Below, in pieces: positions 35,001-50,000 of a stretch of 64,000 nucleotides of DNA. Positions within the stretch are counted from its first letter, which is position 1; every line of letters begins with the position of its first letter. A program made the translations under genes and the position numbers. Under the pieces are notes generated by a model. That model was not told where the DNA came from, did not search any database, and saw only the letters and a list, made by a program, of their open reading frames with translations. Source of the DNA: Patiria pectinifera (taxonomy: Eukaryota; Echinodermata; Asteroidea; Valvatida; Asterinidae); contig CM057144.1 in the NCBI GenBank assembly GCA_029964075.1, positions 7,711,281-7,775,280 on the forward strand, read 5' to 3'.

Positions 35001-38000
35001 CCCTGAACAGTTTGTCTGCCAGTCAGGCATCACACCATACAAGGAATGAACCAAGGAATCTCTCAGGTTTTAAGGAGCAGAAACCTCTGGATTTAGATCA
35101 GATTTTTAAAGGTATGAAACAGATCATCGTTGATAACATCCAAGAGATGCAGAACCAGACGAGACGAAATGATGCTGCACAAAGGGCATTTATGGAAGAG
35201 ATGAGGAGTGAAATGACAAGCATAAGACAGAGGCAAGACTCTATCTTGGATGGCCAGAAAGCACTCCTTGACAACATTCGACAGCTGCAACTTGGATCAA
35301 GGTTTGCAAGTCCTGTTTCAATGTCAGCAGATTGCCCTACCGGTATTTCTAATCTGGCATCAGCACTGAAAACAGGGCAAGTCTCTCAGCATGTAACTCA
35401 CAGGTTCAACACCCTCCCAGCAGCAACTGTACAGAGTACAGTGTCCAAACCATCCGAATCCATACACAGCATTGGCTCTGCACCTACAGTCAACTCCCAA
35501 ATGCCTCTCCTGGCCACGAAAGCAGTTGGAGGCAATCCCAAAAAGTTGTCTCTCAAACCTGATTATTGTTATGATCCCAAACCATCTTCTACACCAATTC
35601 CAGTTGATCTATATAAATCAGAGTGCCAGAATGAGTCGCCATCCAAAGAATCTGTAAACCAGTTAACATCAATACCTTCCACGGACAGCAATGATTTTCC
35701 ATCTGCTTCATCGCTAATTCCGCCACCATCCACAGCAATTCCGCCACCATCCACAGCAATCAGTCAAACTGGAAATGTGTCAGGAAGCTCATCTGTACCA
35801 TTGGAGTTAACCCCTGTCTGTGTCCTAGCTGCCCAACGTGGGATGTTTCTCCTTGGTGGAGTTGAAGGGATGGTGCGTAGTATTAGTAAATATGAGGACC
35901 ACCTGTGGAGTTCCTGGCTGAGGAGTGGTGATGACACAGCTAAAGCATGTCGTTCGCTTTGTACAACTTTACTTAAAAGTGAATTCTCTAAGCACGAGCT
36001 AGCCACAAGAAATCTTACCGGAAGGAGTAAAGACCCCTTAATGCAAAACATCGATTTCCCTAAGCTCGATGAGGTCATACTCCGGGCCATTTTTTCTCAG
36101 GCCAAGCTGCAGTTTCCAGGTTTCAAGGACTCTTATGAGGACTCCAGCTGTGCCACAGTCCAATTGCTCAATAACATATGCAGGCGTGTACGAGCCAACG
36201 AAAGAAAATAGACACTTAACAGCCTATGCAATGTAATTTTTTAATGCAATCCTGGAAGATGAGCCATTTTCAAGGGTATTTTGGTGCATTCAGGGGTCAA
36301 ATTTCATGAAAAGTCCACTGGGCCAGTTCCTCTTAAATTTACTGAACCGGAACACAGTTTACAAGACCAGGGCACAAAGAAAGGGAAATTTTGCGGAAAA
36401 AAAGATACCAGGCACATAATTGCCAAACATGCTCGGATGGTTAGAAAATCTTTTATATTGCCAATTTTTGTGTGTCTTGACATAACTATTCAATCATGTG
36501 TATTTCTTGACTGAATTATTGAAAGTGATCCCCAAAAGTGATCAAACCTTGCCTAAATCAATGTAAAAATATATTTAAGGTTGATTATTCTGAAATATAC
36601 TGGAGAATTTAAGTCGTTCACATGCACAACGTTACTAGTCATGATAGCCTTTCACTCTGAGGTGGGGGGAGGGGGTAATATACTGAGTATACAGTATTTA
36701 TACGTCGGTGAAGGGCAAACCCTAATATTGAATTTACATCACCTCAATGCAAATTCCATCTTATGAATACTTTCATTGCGGTACCCGTTACTACATCAGA
36801 TTTGAACCAGCCAACCGATTCTGCAAGCTGGGTGGGCGAGTGGTAAGACATCTGCAGTGCACTAGAAAGCAGGAGGTTGTGGGTTCAAGTCCCACCCGAG
36901 TGATGTATTCTAACTTTCTCCCAGGGGGTAACACTGAGTATACAGTGTTTATATGTCAGTGAAGGGCAAAAACTAATATTGAATTTACTTCACCCCGATG
37001 CAAATTCCATCTTATGAATAATTAAATTCCAATAATGATATAATTTGAGGCTTCTTGTTTATATGCCAAAAGGCTTTAAGTGTACATACCCAGGGTACGG
37101 TACAGGGGTTATATTCAGTTTTAGGCAGTTTATTATTTATAGTCGGTCAGTTGGCCCGTTGGCTGGTTACTCAGATGACAGTGGGCTTGCCCATTGTGTC
37201 TAAGCAAAAAGAGATGCATTAACACAAGAGGTCTTTAAAAACATGATCACATCTCTGTTGAAAAACATCCTGGTGCAATAGACTTGTTACATGCCTGTAT
37301 ATATTTCTGTGTACTATTTTAAAATGATGACAATTTTTCAATTCTAGGCATTGTGCATGGACTGCCTTAGTTAACCTGTACATATTTTGTACATGATGAT
37401 AGAACAAATTACACTCTGATTAAAACAAAAACGCCTGAACTGCATGCAAACTTGCTGGGTTTTTTTCTTCAAAATTTGTTACTTTTTCCCCCACAGCTTG
37501 GGCTAATGGGAAAGTACTTGTACGTGTAAGGAACAGTTTCAGTACAGATAATGGAAATTGGATAACGGAAAACTACTGACATTACAGTAAAGTTGTTTTT
37601 CTCAATAACGGTCTTGCACATCTTCGCATTACAAAGGCATAGTGCATGGCACAGTGCATGTGATAAAGAGTGCCTCGTATGAAAGAGTATTTCATGTTGC
37701 GCAGGAAAGCTCAAAGTAATCATAGTTTTCACTGGTGATTTAATTCAGTTCTTGTTTTGACATAAAGGTACAATTTAAAAAATAATAATAATAATGGTTT
37801 TGCCACTGTGATATGGGACACTTGTTTTCTTCTTAACGACGCATGTGATCTATTAGTTTGCTGTGGCTGTCATCATAGTGCTCATGTATTGAAAGCCTTC
37901 GCAAATGCAACAATTATTAATAAATACCTTGGAGATTTGATGGTTTCTGATTGGTCGAGACTCGATCACGTGGGGGTGTATTAACGGTGATATAAAGACC

Positions 38001-41000
38001 GGCTTCAAAGAACAAGCGAAAAAATAGCCCCTGAACCAGCATTGATCCAGCCCCATGGAAGGCAATGATTGGCCAAATTTACAACAGTCATATGGCAGCT
38101 TGTAACAATACAGCTCTGCACATGCGCTCAACCACCTTCGCGTGAGACTGACGCGCGCGTACGCAACACAGTTTCTAGAATGCGCGCGCGTACCGTAAGG
38201 AAGTTTTAAAACGACATCGTACAGTACAGCAGTGCAGTATACTGAGGATGTTTACGACGAAAGCGCAGATCTACGATTTATTTTCTTTAAACACTTTGCC
38301 CATCGACATATTTACCTTTCCTAAGGCCCCCCAAAAAAGTCTCCCGTTTCTGGTATTGAAAAGTTTTTATTCAATACAAGATGATGTTTCAAAACCGCCA
38401 AACTCACTGGTTTGACTGGAATTCTGCTGCTGAACAATTTTAACGTGTTTTTAGATGGGGTTATGATCGAGAATAAGATTTATGTGGCCTCTCTGGACTC
38501 CCATATATTTGCACTAAGTTTATTCGGGCACAATTTGCAGTCATCAGCCGACATTTGAAGCCAAAAAAAAATAAAAAAAAAAACCACTTTTGGGGCAAGC
38601 TCCATACCAGAAACCGGAGACTTTTTTTGTGGCCTAAACCAAGCATCTTTGTAATTCTGGACACAAGAAATGTGTAAACGAAATTTCAGTTTCCTCCATT
38701 AGGTAAAAATATGAAAACATTGTTATAATTTGTTTCGCTACGGCAGCAGAAGTCCAAACCCTGGACGTCGTACGCGTACGCAATGAAGACGTTGTCCAGC
38801 GCAGCCTGGGCCCGGCTGTGGTGTATATAACAACACTTATTGAAGAGACAGGGTACCACGCATAAGTTAAAATATGGCCCATGAACATGAACACAAAAAA
38901 GTCTGGAAACATCGCCGAAAGAAAGTCACAAAATTGGAGCATTTCAATTGTTTATTTCGTTAAAAAGGTCCATTAAAAAGGTCCATTAACAGCGGTCACT
39001 CCCAAACCCGGTCATTATCACGCAGCGAAGACCGGCTCCTCACACTGTTATTCCCTTAGTAATTGTGACTGGCTGTTTTTTCTGGGTTTTTTTTAATAAT
39101 ATATGTATTTTTTAAAAATATATGTATTTACCAAATAAATGTGTATCTAGCTACATGTAAACTGTCCATCAAGTTGTTGTGATTAGTATTTTCTGGTTGG
39201 AGATTGGTGTGTATGCATGTACTCCGAACTAAAGTCTTTGTTCAGCTATTCTTCTAGGCCTACCGGTATGATTGCCAAAGCAACCATCTTGATTATCTGT
39301 ACTCCAAAAACATTCACACCTTTACAAAGGACACTTTGTAAAAACATTACAGAATAGTGAAATGACAAATTGAATGAAATGGTTGTCCTGACATAAAAGC
39401 ATTCAATAAAATGTGATAAATGTCATCTAGTTCACTCTTTAAGTTCCACTGTATGATCTATAATAAACAGATAATACATGAAGTTAACATGGTTAAGAAC
39501 TTCCTTCTTGTAAATGTCTGGGTGATGAATAAGACAACCAAAAACACTGGAATTAGATGGCGAATTATGTCCAATCTTGAAGATCTAGATTCTGCAGACG
39601 ACATCGCCTGTCGACAAACTACTCACAAGTGCAAAGGAAAAACAAACAAACTGTCCGACATGGCAAAAAAAGCTGTATTAAAGATCAACCAAAAGAAGTC
39701 AAAGATCTTGAGAATGAATAGTAAAAAAATGGATGCTATGCAGCTTGACAAAAATGACCCAGAGGAGGTAGACGAATTCGCCTACATGTACCTTGTGCAA
39801 TTGTAAACAAAAAAGGCGGCTTGGGGAGAGATATAAAGCCAGAATTGTCTTCACAAAATTGAACAGTCTTGAGATCCAAACAATTTGGAAGAAACACTAC
39901 ATGTAAGTCAAATTACACAAGGCATTAGTCTGACCAGTACTGCTCTGTGCTTGCAAAACATGAAAAATGAACAAAGCTGACGAAAACAGGCTAGACTCAT
40001 TCATTATCAATGCCTAAAGAGGGCCCTTCAATTGGTATAGAAGAACTTAACCTCACTCAAGGGAAATACATCAGGAAGTCCAACACAGATGATGGAACCG
40101 GATTTGGCGTGTTTTAAGGAAAGAACGTGACCACCCTTGTATGACTGCCCTAACTTGGCAACCAGATGGAAGGTGCAAAGTAGGAATACCGAAAACAACT
40201 TGGAGAAGGACAGTAGAAAAGGAAAGAAAGTTTGCAGGATGGAGGACGTGGAAGGGAGCTAGGGGATGCACACGGGATAGACACAAATGGAAGCAGAGCG
40301 TGATGGCCTTATGTGCCACAGGGCACAAAACAGACAGGATAGGATAGAAACAAAAAGTAACACTACATGTATACATGTAATCCTTTCAGGACTGGTGCTT
40401 GAGCTTGGATATTGAAATACACACCAACCATTGATTTGGTAAGGGACCTCCTTAAAATAATCATAGTTGGGAAGAAACTGGGAAGATCATTTGGTAGTAT
40501 GATTGAAGTACTGTACCTCCAAATTTTGCAGATTTGGTTGTCCCTGCAGGGTCCAATTTCAAAACGCTGCTTAACAGAAGAAAAGTTGTGCTAACTATAG
40601 CAGAAAATGTTGCTTACCTCTAGCAATACTTCATGGTGTGGATGTGCTAACAGTTGCGCACATAAAGAGATTTCTATTATTAAGTCACTAATTTAAGCAA
40701 CTTTTCCACTGAGGTAAGTATGCCTTTTCCTGTGCTAACTGCTTATGATCTTCATGAAATGGACAGAGGCTCAGTTAGCAGAAAATCTTGTGCTTTGCAA
40801 TACTATGAAATTTGGCCCTTGTTTTTCTTACCTTTTGATATGGAATGGAAAGTAGCTAGGAGAACAAATGTGTCCTTGTGCAAAAAAAAGTCAATGCAAA
40901 AGAAGAGGAAGACTTTGAAAATCAACTGAAAAGAGATTGCCAGCAGAATAAAAAAGAAGAAATATAATCCTGAGAAACTAACAGGATGGCCAACTGATCC

Positions 41001-44000
41001 GAGTTATTGGGACCTGATTTCCCTTGTGTGCATTATCTGTGGTGCTAGTCTATTGTTCATAGCTCGATGGCTTTACTCAGTTCTGGCGATATTTACATGT
41101 AATACAAGACACAAAATGTCTGTCATGTTAGGTGTTAAAACTGTAATTGTGAGATACCTGGAATATATGTGGATGTCTCTTACTCAAATCCTTTGAAAAT
41201 GACAAGAACACTCAAAACTACAGATTTAAGTGGTAGAAACGTTACAATATTTCTTTATTTTCAAAAATTCAGGTTTAACTAGGACATCATCAAAATGACT
41301 ATACATGTAAAACATGTTTAATTATTTTTTAAAACTGGCATAAATCTGTGTGAACCATGGAAATGATTACACTCCCTCACCACTGAACTTTATGTTAAAG
41401 TATTTGATGCAAATTTGACATGTATTTTCTTATTTCAGGTACCGTGTATTTGTTTGGTCGAGTGTGGATTGAGTCTGCAAAGACACACATCAGCTGCTGC
41501 CTGTCTGTCAAGAACATTGAGAGAGTTATATACCTGTTGCCAAGGGAAACGGTGAGTTTATAACATTTATGAGTAAAAGCCGTAACTCAAACAGCGGTTA
41601 GAAACTCTCATTGATATTTTTTAAAAATATACATTTTGAGACGGTAATAAAGTTCCCTTTATTGCCAAATGCCTTCATATCTATGTTGTCCAGCTTTTAT
41701 ATTCTATTTGACACTATTGTTTCATTTACTGTTCTTTACTAGTTTACTTGAGAGTATATTGAAAATATACATAACACTGAGCATAGTGAAATATTTTTAA
41801 GTAGTATATTCTAAATGTCCATGCTGAGAAATATTGATTATTTGAACACATTTCTGAACTAAAGGAAAAAAATGTTATAATAAATCTAGTATTCTTGTCT
41901 TCTTTTACAAGATTCACAGATAGCTTTTTGGACAATTAAATTACAATTGTTACTATTTTTCAGAAATCCATATTTCTTTTAATTGTTGGGAATAGATGGA
42001 TGAATTTGAAAAGTTGACAGGCCTGCAAAAGGATCTGAACAGTTGTCATGGTGCCCAGTGTTATTTTCACATTTTTGCTTAATGTTTTCAGAGGATTAAC
42101 AGCAAGACTGGACAGGATACTGGGGAAGAAGTCAGCATGGTGGACATATATCAGGAGTTTGACAAGCTGGCTAACCATTACAAAATCATGAAGTATAGGT
42201 CCAAGGTAACGTCAACATTGTTGTCCTTATGGTTACATTTTGATCATTTTTTTTGGGGGGGGGGGGAGGGGGGAAGGCGGCTTCCCCATTTTGGTTTCTA
42301 TTTTATTAAAATATCTCTCTGTCCAGGAGATTTTTTTAGGGGTGATAGATAGATCTGTTCATGTAATTTAGGGATGCTGTGTAATGTGTGTATGTCCAAT
42401 GTATGCCACTCTAAATTTTCAAGAAGGCAGGGAGGGGTGTGGAAGTGGGTGAGGGGTTTGTATAACTAACAAAGATGTCGCTCCAACCATTCAGGAACTG
42501 AAAAAGTTCAGCTCCATCCTACACCTTGTAAGTGCCGCTTGTGTGCGTCATAACAGGACAGACTGTCCTCAGCGGTCAGTCCTCAACGGTCTTGGTTTGA
42601 GCTGCTTTGTTCTCTTCTACAAAACGAGCATCAAGCAATGAAGTTGTTATTGAAGTTATTGTTTGGACCACACGAAGAGACTCTAATTGGAATTATGTTC
42701 AATTTGTCATTACTCTTGTTTTGTTCTTGTTATGCTTTATGTTTACAGTTCAAAAAAGTTCTTTTAATTTCATTTACTTCAGATTGAACCACTTTCCCCC
42801 CCCCCCCTCGCTTAAAATTGCCCATTGCTCGTTCCCTCAAGAATGTATGCCCTGCCCTTTTACGTTAATTTAAATCGGCAAAATATTTCTCATTTTTTCT
42901 TGGTTGGCAGTATTCATTAACTTTGAGGTACATTGTATCTCTTTGCACACCCATTGTACTTCGACAAGTAGTAAAAATTTTAGATATTACAAACTGTTCT
43001 TCAATGTATGTATAATTATTTGACATTTTAGAAAGTCACCAAGCAGTACTGTTTTGAGAAGGATGGTATTCCCTCTGAATCAGAGTATCAAGAAGTCAGA
43101 TATGGGGTATGTACATAAATATGGTCCAGTTAAACATTCAGTGCACTGCCCAATTGCTCTCAGTTTTAGGCAGTAAATTTAGTGATTGGCTGGACCGCTC
43201 CTGAGGTATGGTCACTAAACAGATAACAAAGAAACCATATTAAATTACGTTTTGCCAATTTCAAACTTCAATAATTCCATCTCGTACTACTTTCAAATGT
43301 CCATTTGATTTTGAATTGAATACAGTCTGTATTAAGGATATTATTAAGTCAATGCCATTTTATGCACGATATTGCCCTTGGTACATTTAACCCCTTAAGG
43401 ACGGGGTGTAATGGGGACATTCCTCCACACATAGAGCAAGTGGCCCGCATGACTGCACAGCCTTTGTGTGGCAGCGGGACTGCACAAAAGCAGCAGCTGT
43501 GGAACTACCCACTAGCCATGTGCCACGGCATACCACAGCTGGCAACTGCATTCCAATGAGGATTAGCGGCCGCGGCCATGACCGCTTCCCGTACACATGG
43601 GGTTAAGACACCTGTGTTCGTAGACAAAATGAATTGATTTGTGTTTTATTTACCTGTCATTTTTGTAGGCTGAGTTCCCCCAGCTTCCGATAAATGTGGA
43701 AGGAGAGACCTTCAGTGGTGCATTTGGCACTAACACCTCCAGCTTGGAACATTTACTAATGGAGAGAAAGATGAGGGGTCCATGTTGGCTTGACATCAAG
43801 ATGCCACGTAAGCCAGGCAGTACTCAGCCTTATGACTTAGGGCCCAACAGAAAAATGGTTTTCAACAACTCATTTTCTTAAGAGAAATGTCTTGATTTTG
43901 CAGCTAGTTTGACAATGACATGTCCTGGCCTGGGATTTTGTTGACGTTTTATCCAGCCTGCAACTTGTCTTCTGATGAGAAAAATTTGTTCTTGTCTGCT

Positions 44001-47000
44001 TTTCATGTATGGCATTAAAAAGTGAAAAGCACTACAGAGCCTTGTAAAGTTTGGAATTTCTTCTTTTGTTGTGATTTCCAAGTTGCAAGCCTGGTTATAT
44101 GTGACCCTTCAATGGAACATAATGTAATAAAAGGCACTTCAATACAGACATCAAGTAATAATAGTTTTAACATGAATGCTGTAATATGATACGTACAAGA
44201 AATGGTGACAGTTAACAAATATTTTTTTCCTAAAATCTGTATAAGTATTTTTCTTTGCATTTCTAATGTCTAAATCATGGCTTTGCTGCTGCATTTATGA
44301 ATACATTTCCAGGTCAGTTTAACCAAAAATGTATATTCCTCATCTGTGCCAGAAATCAATCTAATTAGAAATTTTCATGAAATTAAAATGTAATTTTTAA
44401 AAATTCATTTCAGAGGTTCCAACGCAGCAAGTCAGTTGGTGTAAGATTGAAGTTTTCATCAATAAACAGGAAAACATCACCGTTGTCAAGGATTTGCCCC
44501 CACCCCCACTGGTTGTCATGACGATTAGCTTGCGGACCTTGCTGAATCAGACAACCCATCAGAATGAGGTTAGACTATGAAACAACTCTTCATAAATATC
44601 TATGTTTAATGTCTATGTGTGGATTATTTAACGATTTAAAACATGGAAATATTTCATTATACCAATTGAAAAGTTGAACAAAGAAATTGACTGGAGCGGG
44701 GCTTGAAGCAGCGATCTTCGGATTATCGTTATAATTTACCTAGTCAGTTTCCCTCTGTGGTCTATTTGAAATTTAATACTATACAATATGAAACAAAAGT
44801 GTCAAATAAAAAAATGAGTATCTTCTCAATAAATATGAGTGAGATTGCCACACTTTCCTCCATCTCTCTTTGTGTGAATATGAATCTATTCCGTCAAAAG
44901 TAACTCTTCGTTGGATCTAAAGTCTCAGTAGGATTGAATAATTTGAAAACATTTGGGCTTCACAGGTCATAGCAGTTGCTGCCCTTGTTCATCACAAATT
45001 CCCAATGGATAAAGCCCCACCCAGGCCCCCATTCCAACAGCATCTATGTGGTAAGTTTCCTCATCTCATTTCTTTCCTTAATGGATTAATAGGCAGTCTT
45101 CATGTGTGCTCCTAAAATTTACTGTAAACGTGACACAAGGAAAATTGAGATAAAAAAAAATCCAATGAAAAAACTCAATTTAAATGACAACTGTCATTTT
45201 TGTTGAGATCATTTTGTCAATATCTGTGTCTGAGTCCTCTTTTATTTGCAAATTTACTGCTTGTTTTCGATGAGTCATTTTACAGTGACCACTGTCATGT
45301 TCGCTATTGATTGAAAACGAGAGGAATTTTTAGACAAGAATTCTTTATTTTATTCTGATATATTTATTTGTTTCACATTACAGCTATTTCCAAACCAAGT
45401 GACTGCATATTTCCCTTTGACCTGAAGGACACAGTTAAGAAGCAGGTTTGTACAAGATTTCCTTCAGTTTTCCCTGATAACTTGAACTTCATCGCTACAA
45501 AACTAAACTCTGCCGACTTTTTAATTTAGGTGATATTAACCTTAGCAGGCATTTTGTGTTTTTTGTCCCTAGAACTCCAAGGTGGAAATCATGCCAACAG
45601 AGCGCGCTTTGTTGGGGTACTTTCTCGCAAAGATTCACAAAATTGACCCGGATGTCATTGTGGTGAGTCAAAAACAACTTTTTCCCTGAGCTTACAATGC
45701 TTTGAGATGTATAAGCTGTGTTTTAGATTTTGATTTTGAACTATCAATGCAACTATTTCTACAAATGTTTCATGATCAAAGATATGAATGACTTCTTTTA
45801 ATTTTGCTTTTTGCTGAACACATTCTCTTATAATAGAATATTAAATCAACCCACTTAAATAAAATGTGACGTTTACATGTTTAAACGAAAACAATTCTAT
45901 ATCCATTTACAAATTTTCCAAAACGTTAAATGAAACCCAAATTATAAAAAAAAAGGGACCTACTTTCACGTGATCATCCTTTGAGTTAAACATGCCTAGC
46001 ACAAATAATTAACAATGTTTTCAAACCAATTTAATTTACAAAACCCCAGTGCTTGATTTACATTCAGGGTACACATACTTTTTACTGTTTCAATGACTGT
46101 TCGCTATTTTGTCAATCATTGTTGATCATGTTAATCACACCGGTCTGCAGACATATTGGACAGGTATTGGCCTTTGTGAATTAGCTAAATGCTTCAACAT
46201 TTGAACAGTATTTAAAATATTTGCAAAAGTAAATGCAAAGTCACATCCTTACACATAAATCCCCATCTTAGTTTGGATGAGCTTGCTTTTAACATGAAAG
46301 ATAGATAGTTTATTTTATTATTCAGGCATGCAACTGTTCCTAGGTTCCACTTATTTCCTCATTTTTTGCTTCTCATGAATGCCATTACAAATTGAAAAAT
46401 ACTGTACAAAGTCTTGTGTGGTTTGAAACTTCCTCGTTTTTTGTAAATTCCCTGTTGCATACCTGAATATTGTCTGTTTTTTTTTTATTTCAGGGGCATG
46501 ATATCTTTGGGTTTGACTTGGATGTCCTGCTGCATAGAATCAATGCTAACAAGGTCCCTCATTGGTCTCGTATTGGACGGCTCAAGAGAACAAACATGCC
46601 CAAATTAACAGTAAGTATACTTCTCTTGTGAATGAATAATCTGTATAAATCGATAAAACACACAAAACAGTTAGTTTACATTTGGACATTGTACAAATGT
46701 TTGGCGTTTTTATTAATTCTCTAAAAAGACTCTACAATACTACTAGAGCAATTACCAAAATCACACTCTGACAAAGAACAATTGTGAATTAAAAAGTTTG
46801 CAGTTTGATTATCATTTTGAATTCTGGATTTATGTGTGAGTTCAGAAGCTTGTGCATAGGTCTGTTCATTTCCGAATCCTTTAATATTCAATTACTCTTG
46901 CTTGCATGAGATGGAACATTCTAAATGCACTGGTCAAGTTTAACATGCACGAGCTTATACAAAATGGCCATTGATCAGGATTTGCCAGTGCCTGCTCTTG

Positions 47001-50000
47001 TCGAAAATCGAAAAAGAAGTTTTTAAAATACAATAAAGAAGAAGTAGCGGAGTGGCTGGTATTTGATCAATTTTACCGAATTATTTACCAGATATTCCTC
47101 ATGGAACAGGGATGTGATTTCTCCGTTTTTTTCCGGAAATCCGTTTTTTTTAGGCCTCAAAAGTCCACCAACGTGAATCATGTGAATCCGTTGAGAAAAT
47201 AGGGGGGGTAGAATGTGCTAATTAATTCTTCATAATGAGTTTTGCTTGCCGAAATATCCAAAATTTACTTACGGACATAACTTCGTTGATCGATATACAT
47301 GTATATTTTAACTGTACAGACTAATATTACTAGTACAGCATGGTACACTGGTACCGCTAACAGAATCAATGCTATGATGAAGGACATTTTCTGTGTATGT
47401 ATTTTCCATTGAAATAGAGATTGCAAAAAAAAACGAACTGTGGAAACATCGTAGCGTGTTTTTTGCAGTAGTGCAGACAGTGCAGCAATGCACACTGATA
47501 CTGTATATTTTGAATTAGGTGAGGCAAGTTTTAATCACTTTTGATTAAAGGCCCAGAATTTATTAGAACAAGAGTACATTTTAACAAATGAAGGAAAATT
47601 CTTCTTGCACTTGCAAAAATTTTCAAGTTTTTTTGTCACAGACCACCACATGCAAATTTTCAAGTTTTTTTGTCACAGACCAATCACATCCCTGATGGAA
47701 GCTCTCTAATCATGTGCGCATGTGGCCTTCAACAAAAGTGTGGCATTTGATAAACAGTAAAACCACACAACTTATTTGATTCAAAAACATCGTGGACATT
47801 TTTCATAATCTCAAAACTTCTCACATGTTTTGGAATATTTGAATCAGAAAAAAAAGTTATCCAAATATTCGGTTGATGATCAAACATTCTGTACATTCAG
47901 CACAGCCCTACTCCTTTACATTTTGAATTCAAAATCACATTTGAATTCACTGTGTTGATGTTGGAGTGTCTTTCATGGTTAATATCAGCATCGAATGTCA
48001 CTTTGCTCGAGACTGTTCCATTACATCACCTCTGACTAATGGACATAATCATTATTACATCCACCATTGCAAACATACACAGCCATTTATAGGCAGCCAA
48101 GTTAGGCAATCCAACAGCACTCGTAGTTATAAGCGAAACGACTTTAAAATATTGACCCCTTGAAGTAAACAGCCATGCAACTTTTCCTTGGATCAGCTGA
48201 TTTCCTCTTTGGGTGGAACTGCTCATCACAAAATCTACTTTCACTAAAGTGTAACTGTTAGAGAATCAACCCATTTGGTCAAGTATTTTGGTAAGAAAAT
48301 TTATTTGCATTTGTCTTTATGAAAACTACAAGAACATGAATCGGTCACCATACTGAGGTTGAAACACCCATCATTACCCTCGTATAATGCTGGTTTGTCT
48401 CAGGGTGGATATGGTGGAAAGGGCAGCACCTTCTCAGAGAAGAATGCTACATGTGGACGCATGGTCAGTGACATCAAGATCTCAGCCAAGGAACTGATCC
48501 GATGCAAAAGCTATGATCTCTCAGAGCTCACCAAGCAGATTCTGAAGAAAGATAGACAACAGATACCATATGAAGAATTCAGGAACATGTACAGGTATGG
48601 TTTGATTTCATCCAAAATAAAGATTTGTCTTTGTTATTTATGACGAGGGACTAAAAGTATGGTCGGCACTAGCACTCAAATTCTGTGCCACTTTTGTAAG
48701 CACAGAATCCTTTGTTACAGGATGTATGGTTTCACACACAGTGCTTGCCATTACAGCAGAACTGTCTGCTAAAGTTAGCAGCAATTTTGGCAGAGACGTG
48801 GCCAATTTCATGGCTCTGCTAACCACAGAACTCCGTGCTTACGATCACCATTTTGTGCTAACCGCGCTAGCCAAAAAATTCTGTGCTAGCCCTGTAAGCA
48901 CAGAAGCCTTAATTACAGGATGTACGCATGTGCAGAAGCCAAAATTCCTTGTTGACCCTTGAAATACGATTACCATAAGCACGGAATTTTCTGCTACAGT
49001 AAGCAGGGATTTTTCGCTAACCGCAAACAGAGCCATGAAATTGGGCCCTGGTCTTTGCTGAACCATTTAGGTCTATTGCAAATGCGAAGTGAATTTGACG
49101 TCGGAGTTCAAATGTGTTTAACTTTTGCGAATTCGCGCACTAATGTGGTGACATCACGCTAGGCTTTTAATGACTAAGGAGAAAATGTCTATCGTCAGTT
49201 AAATAATTGTCAAGACCAAGAAAAGGTTATTATTTAAAAAAAATAATTGTGTCATGATGACTAATGCAATTTATGGCAAACCATTTTCATCTTTTTCATT
49301 TTCAGTCTTTTTCCATTTCTTGAGACCACATGCTGACTTCAGAGCAGTATATGCATGAATTCTAACACACTTTAGAAGCATCCATATACTCACTTAAGTA
49401 ACGTGGCGAGCATGAAAAGGCTTATTAGTCTAGCACAGTTTGTCTGGTAACTGTTTACCTGCACCGTGAAATAAGGTCCAGATTTTTTTGCTACTTTTTG
49501 TTGTCTGATGATGACCATTCTAAAGATGTGAAAGACTGGCTTTTAAATGAGGATCATGATGAGAACAAGGATCAGTCCTTCTGTTTTGAGGCGTGCGATC
49601 ACACCCCCGCGCCATCACACGCCTAAAAGCTTCCCGAGAAGTGCGAATAATCGCACGCCTGAATCCCTCAGTACCGCACACCTCAGCATACATTTTCAGC
49701 ATAATTTTACTTCATAATTTGTGAAAAATAAAGTACGTCAGTGAAGAGAAAATGGCTTTATTGTAAACCAAGATGAATATTATGAAATATATCCCAGCTT
49801 GGACCATAGAATCACACACCTAGAAAAATCACTCGCCTGGAAAATCACACGCCTAGAAAAATCACACGCCTAAAAAAGTCACTTGCCTAAAAAAAATCCA
49901 GGTGTGCTTTTTTTCACACACCTGTGATTTTCAAATCAGAAGGACTGAGGATGGACATGTTCAACTTCCTGTTCACAAAATACTGGGGTTTTTTAAGTGA

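Noticed and set aside
36830-36905. Functional tRNA gene
   Set aside because: A and B boxes are present but acceptor-stem pairing is not, and the same head recurs with SINE tails.
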